Positions 28,056-29,248 of a stretch of DNA of 29,248 nucleotides are shown here, piece after piece; position 1 is the first letter of the stretch; each line of letters opens with the position of its first letter. Both the position numbers and the translations under genes were made by a program. The notes beneath the pieces were generated by a model. The model worked only from the letters and a program-made list of their open reading frames with translations. It did not search any database and had not been told where the DNA came from. The DNA is from a virus, in the IMG/VR virus record IMGVR_UViG_3300043464_002127, positions 1-29,248 of that record. One strand, written 5' to 3'.

Positions 28056-28604
28056 TCACGGGAACGTCCACCCCCAGCCCGACCGGGGCCCCTCAACCAA
28101 CCACCTGGGGTTGGTGTTGCGAAACGAATAGTGCTGGCCCCGGCCGCTGCCGTTGCCCGTCCGCACCCACCCCCCAGCAACCAGATCGAGTTCGCCGTAC
28201 GGGTCATGAACCAGCCAGCCTCTGGCGTCATACCCGGTCACGATGACAAAATGCCCGCCTCCACTGGGCCGGGTGACGGGGCCACGGTGCAGGATGCCGA
28301 TCGCCACGGGCCGGCGCCGCAGCAGGCAGGCCTTCAGGTCATCGACCCCCATGTTTTGCCGGAACGTGGCCGGAACTTTCAGGGAGGCCAGGGCTCGCCG
28401 GTGGGTTTCGGCCGCTGTGGTGTCGCCCAGGCGGCGCACGAGGGCCAGGTAATCGGTGTCGTCCGCAATCCCCGGCGTCTTCAGGTAGGCCAGGGCCATG
28501 GCGATCGAGCTGGTCTGGCATTGGCGCCACCCCTCGGGCCCGTCGCTCGGGTCGAGCTGGGAGAAAAATGGAACCGGGAGGTTGACGGTAGACAATGGGG
28601 TCAT
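28056..28604 (-). CDS. C39-like papain-fold cysteine peptidase (possible endolysin)
   Basis: 182 residues, no signal peptide seen. N-terminus V-P-F-F-S-Q-L-D-P-S-D-G-P-E-G-W-R-Q-C-Q-T-S-S carries the nucleophile Cys29; G-G-G-H-F-V-I-V-T-G-Y supplies His118; and L-V-H-D-P-Y-G-E supplies Asp134. This is the order of Peptidase_C39-type (PF13529-like) enzymes, which in phages occur as murein endopeptidase-type endolysins or structural peptidases. It stands alone between plus-strand genes and ends one base after 28055. No holin next to it is certain. Family confidence is good, lytic role is inferred. Confidence 0.8.
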   Translation of the reverse strand: MTPLSTVNLPVPFFSQLDPSDGPEGWRQCQTSSIAMALAYLKTPGIADDTDYLALVRRLGDTTAAETHRRALASLKVPATFRQNMGVDDLKACLLRRRPVAIGILHRGPVTRPSGGGHFVIVTGYDARGWLVHDPYGELDLVAGGWVRTGNGSGRGQHYSFRNTNPRWLVEGPRSGWGWTFP

Positions 28605-28650
28605 GACCAGCGGGATTAAGCTGCTGTCAGGATCCTAGACCTGATTTCGC

Positions 28651-29248
28651 GTGCCATCTTTCACCTACTCCAACGCTTACCTAAATTCCATCACCACCCC
28701 AGCAGCCCCGCTGACTGGTACATGGTACGGGCAACTAATGGGGCCTGGGTTTGTGTTCGACCCTGACATCATGGACACCAGGGCATCGGTAACCAGCGGC
28801 GAAATCACCCCAGTAGGCAGTTACACAGCGGGCGGTAAAGCTGTCGCCGTGACCATTGCCACGGCAAGCGCGATCGTTACAACGACCATCGCCCAGACGC
28901 AATGGAGCGGCGCCAACATTACGGGCGCTCAGGGTATGCTGATTTATTATCGCCCTATAAATTCAATGCCATCCGAACAATACATACTAGGATGGAACAA
29001 TTTCGGGTCGCAGCAAAATCACATAGGCGGAATTTTCAGGGTTGAGGCTTTTAGCTTTGACGCGGATTTCCTAGGGGACGGTGCGCACACAGTCCCAACC
29101 GCCACTCTCACAGCCATTTTCAATGAACAGCTAATACTTTCTACTACCACGGTTTACGCGATGCTTCTGACGGCAAGTTATACGCCAAACGTAGCGCATT
29201 CCTTTAGGTCAAGCCTGACAGCCTTCGAGGTGTCAGCTGCTGGCTACA
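28651..29248 (+). CDS. Phage structural protein, partial (runs off the window)
   Basis: Open from GTG at 28651 through the right edge (199 codons shown). The N-terminus (V)PSFTYSNAYLNSITTPAAPL-T-G-T-W-Y-G-Q-L-M then T-S-G-E-I-T-P-V-G-S-Y-T-A-G-G-K-A-V; later Q-T-Q-W-S-G-A-N-I-T-G-A-Q-G-M-L-I-Y-Y, and near the end M-L-L-T-A-S-Y-T-P-N-V-A-H-S-F-R and F-E-V-S-A-A-G-Y. These match the remembered layout of a common phage neck/collar-type protein (L-x-x-G ... Y-T-P-x ... H-x-F-x ... E-V-x-G-x-G-Y-T-A-G-G ... W), here in two successive copies, the second cut off. AT-richer than its neighbours. Confidence 0.7.
   Translation, partial: MPSFTYSNAYLNSITTPAAPLTGTWYGQLMGPGFVFDPDIMDTRASVTSGEITPVGSYTAGGKAVAVTIATASAIVTTTIAQTQWSGANITGAQGMLIYYRPINSMPSEQYILGWNNFGSQQNHIGGIFRVEAFSFDADFLGDGAHTVPTATLTAIFNEQLILSTTTVYAMLLTASYTPNVAHSFRSSLTAFEVSAAGY

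Noticed and set aside
1-29248. tRNA genes, integrase, repressor and CRISPR array
   Set aside because: No tRNA-like TpsiC/anticodon layout, tyrosine or serine recombinase motifs, or repeat-spacer pattern was seen by eye; this is not a computed search.

Overview
This window looks like about 29 kb of a tailed-phage (siphovirus-like) genome or prophage from a unicellular cyanobacterium of the Synechococcus/Cyanobium type. The evidence is a lambda-order head module, a complete recombination and replication gene set, and long runs of tiny genes joined by ATGA or TGATG overlaps. The host guess rests mainly on the single-stranded DNA-binding protein (21400-22098), whose second half has the motif set I associate with cyanobacterial SSB. 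It is supported by the variable-region gene at 23764, a type I know from cyanobacterial diversity-generating retroelements. No integrase, lysogeny repressor, tRNA, rRNA, insertion sequence or CRISPR array was seen. DNA is GC-rich with AT-richer islands (capsid gene, 3' part of terL, 8791-9426, the HNH gene, the exonuclease gene, 22765-23115, right-end structural gene), as expected for a mosaic phage.

Layout. (1) 16-12144, minus strand, read right to left: ribbon-helix-helix protein, primase-helicase, a repeat-rich noncoding stretch that may be a replication origin, a DNA-binding protein with a NUMOD-like end, RusA resolvase, a gpZ-like tail protein, a 200-bp gap that is a candidate cos region, then terS, terL, gpW-like, portal, S49 protease/scaffold, decoration protein, major capsid, a small FI-position protein and a head-tail joining protein. 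(2) 12328-16493, plus strand: coiled-coil protein, a minimal DNA polymerase X-like nucleotidyltransferase, HNH nuclease and several very small coupled ORFs. (3) 16547-18322, minus strand: small unknown proteins, a zinc-ribbon protein and a membrane protein, ending at a good intrinsic terminator. Two copies of a 59-bp element sit upstream of two of these genes. (4) 18543-27562, plus strand: small membrane proteins, RecE-like exonuclease, RecT-like annealase, double-OB SSB, small unknowns, an FGE/C-type-lectin-fold protein with tandem variable repeats, dCTP deaminase and a DUF5664 (MazZ-like) nucleotide pyrophosphohydrolase. (5) 27563-29248: short genes on alternating strands, a C39-like cysteine peptidase (possible endolysin) and the start of a structural protein that runs off the window.

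The most unusual feature is at 23764-24801. An FGE-fold gene ends in two adjacent 122-bp copies of a diversity-generating-retroelement-type variable repeat. They differ almost only at first and second positions of NNC codons, the pattern left when AAC codons of a template repeat are mutagenised. The copies are 127 bp apart, so they lie in different reading frames. In the sequence as given the body of the gene is joined in frame to the second copy; one extra G, or a -1 ribosomal slip, at a GGGGG run would join it to the first. No reverse transcriptase or template repeat was seen in the window, so any diversification would have to act from elsewhere.
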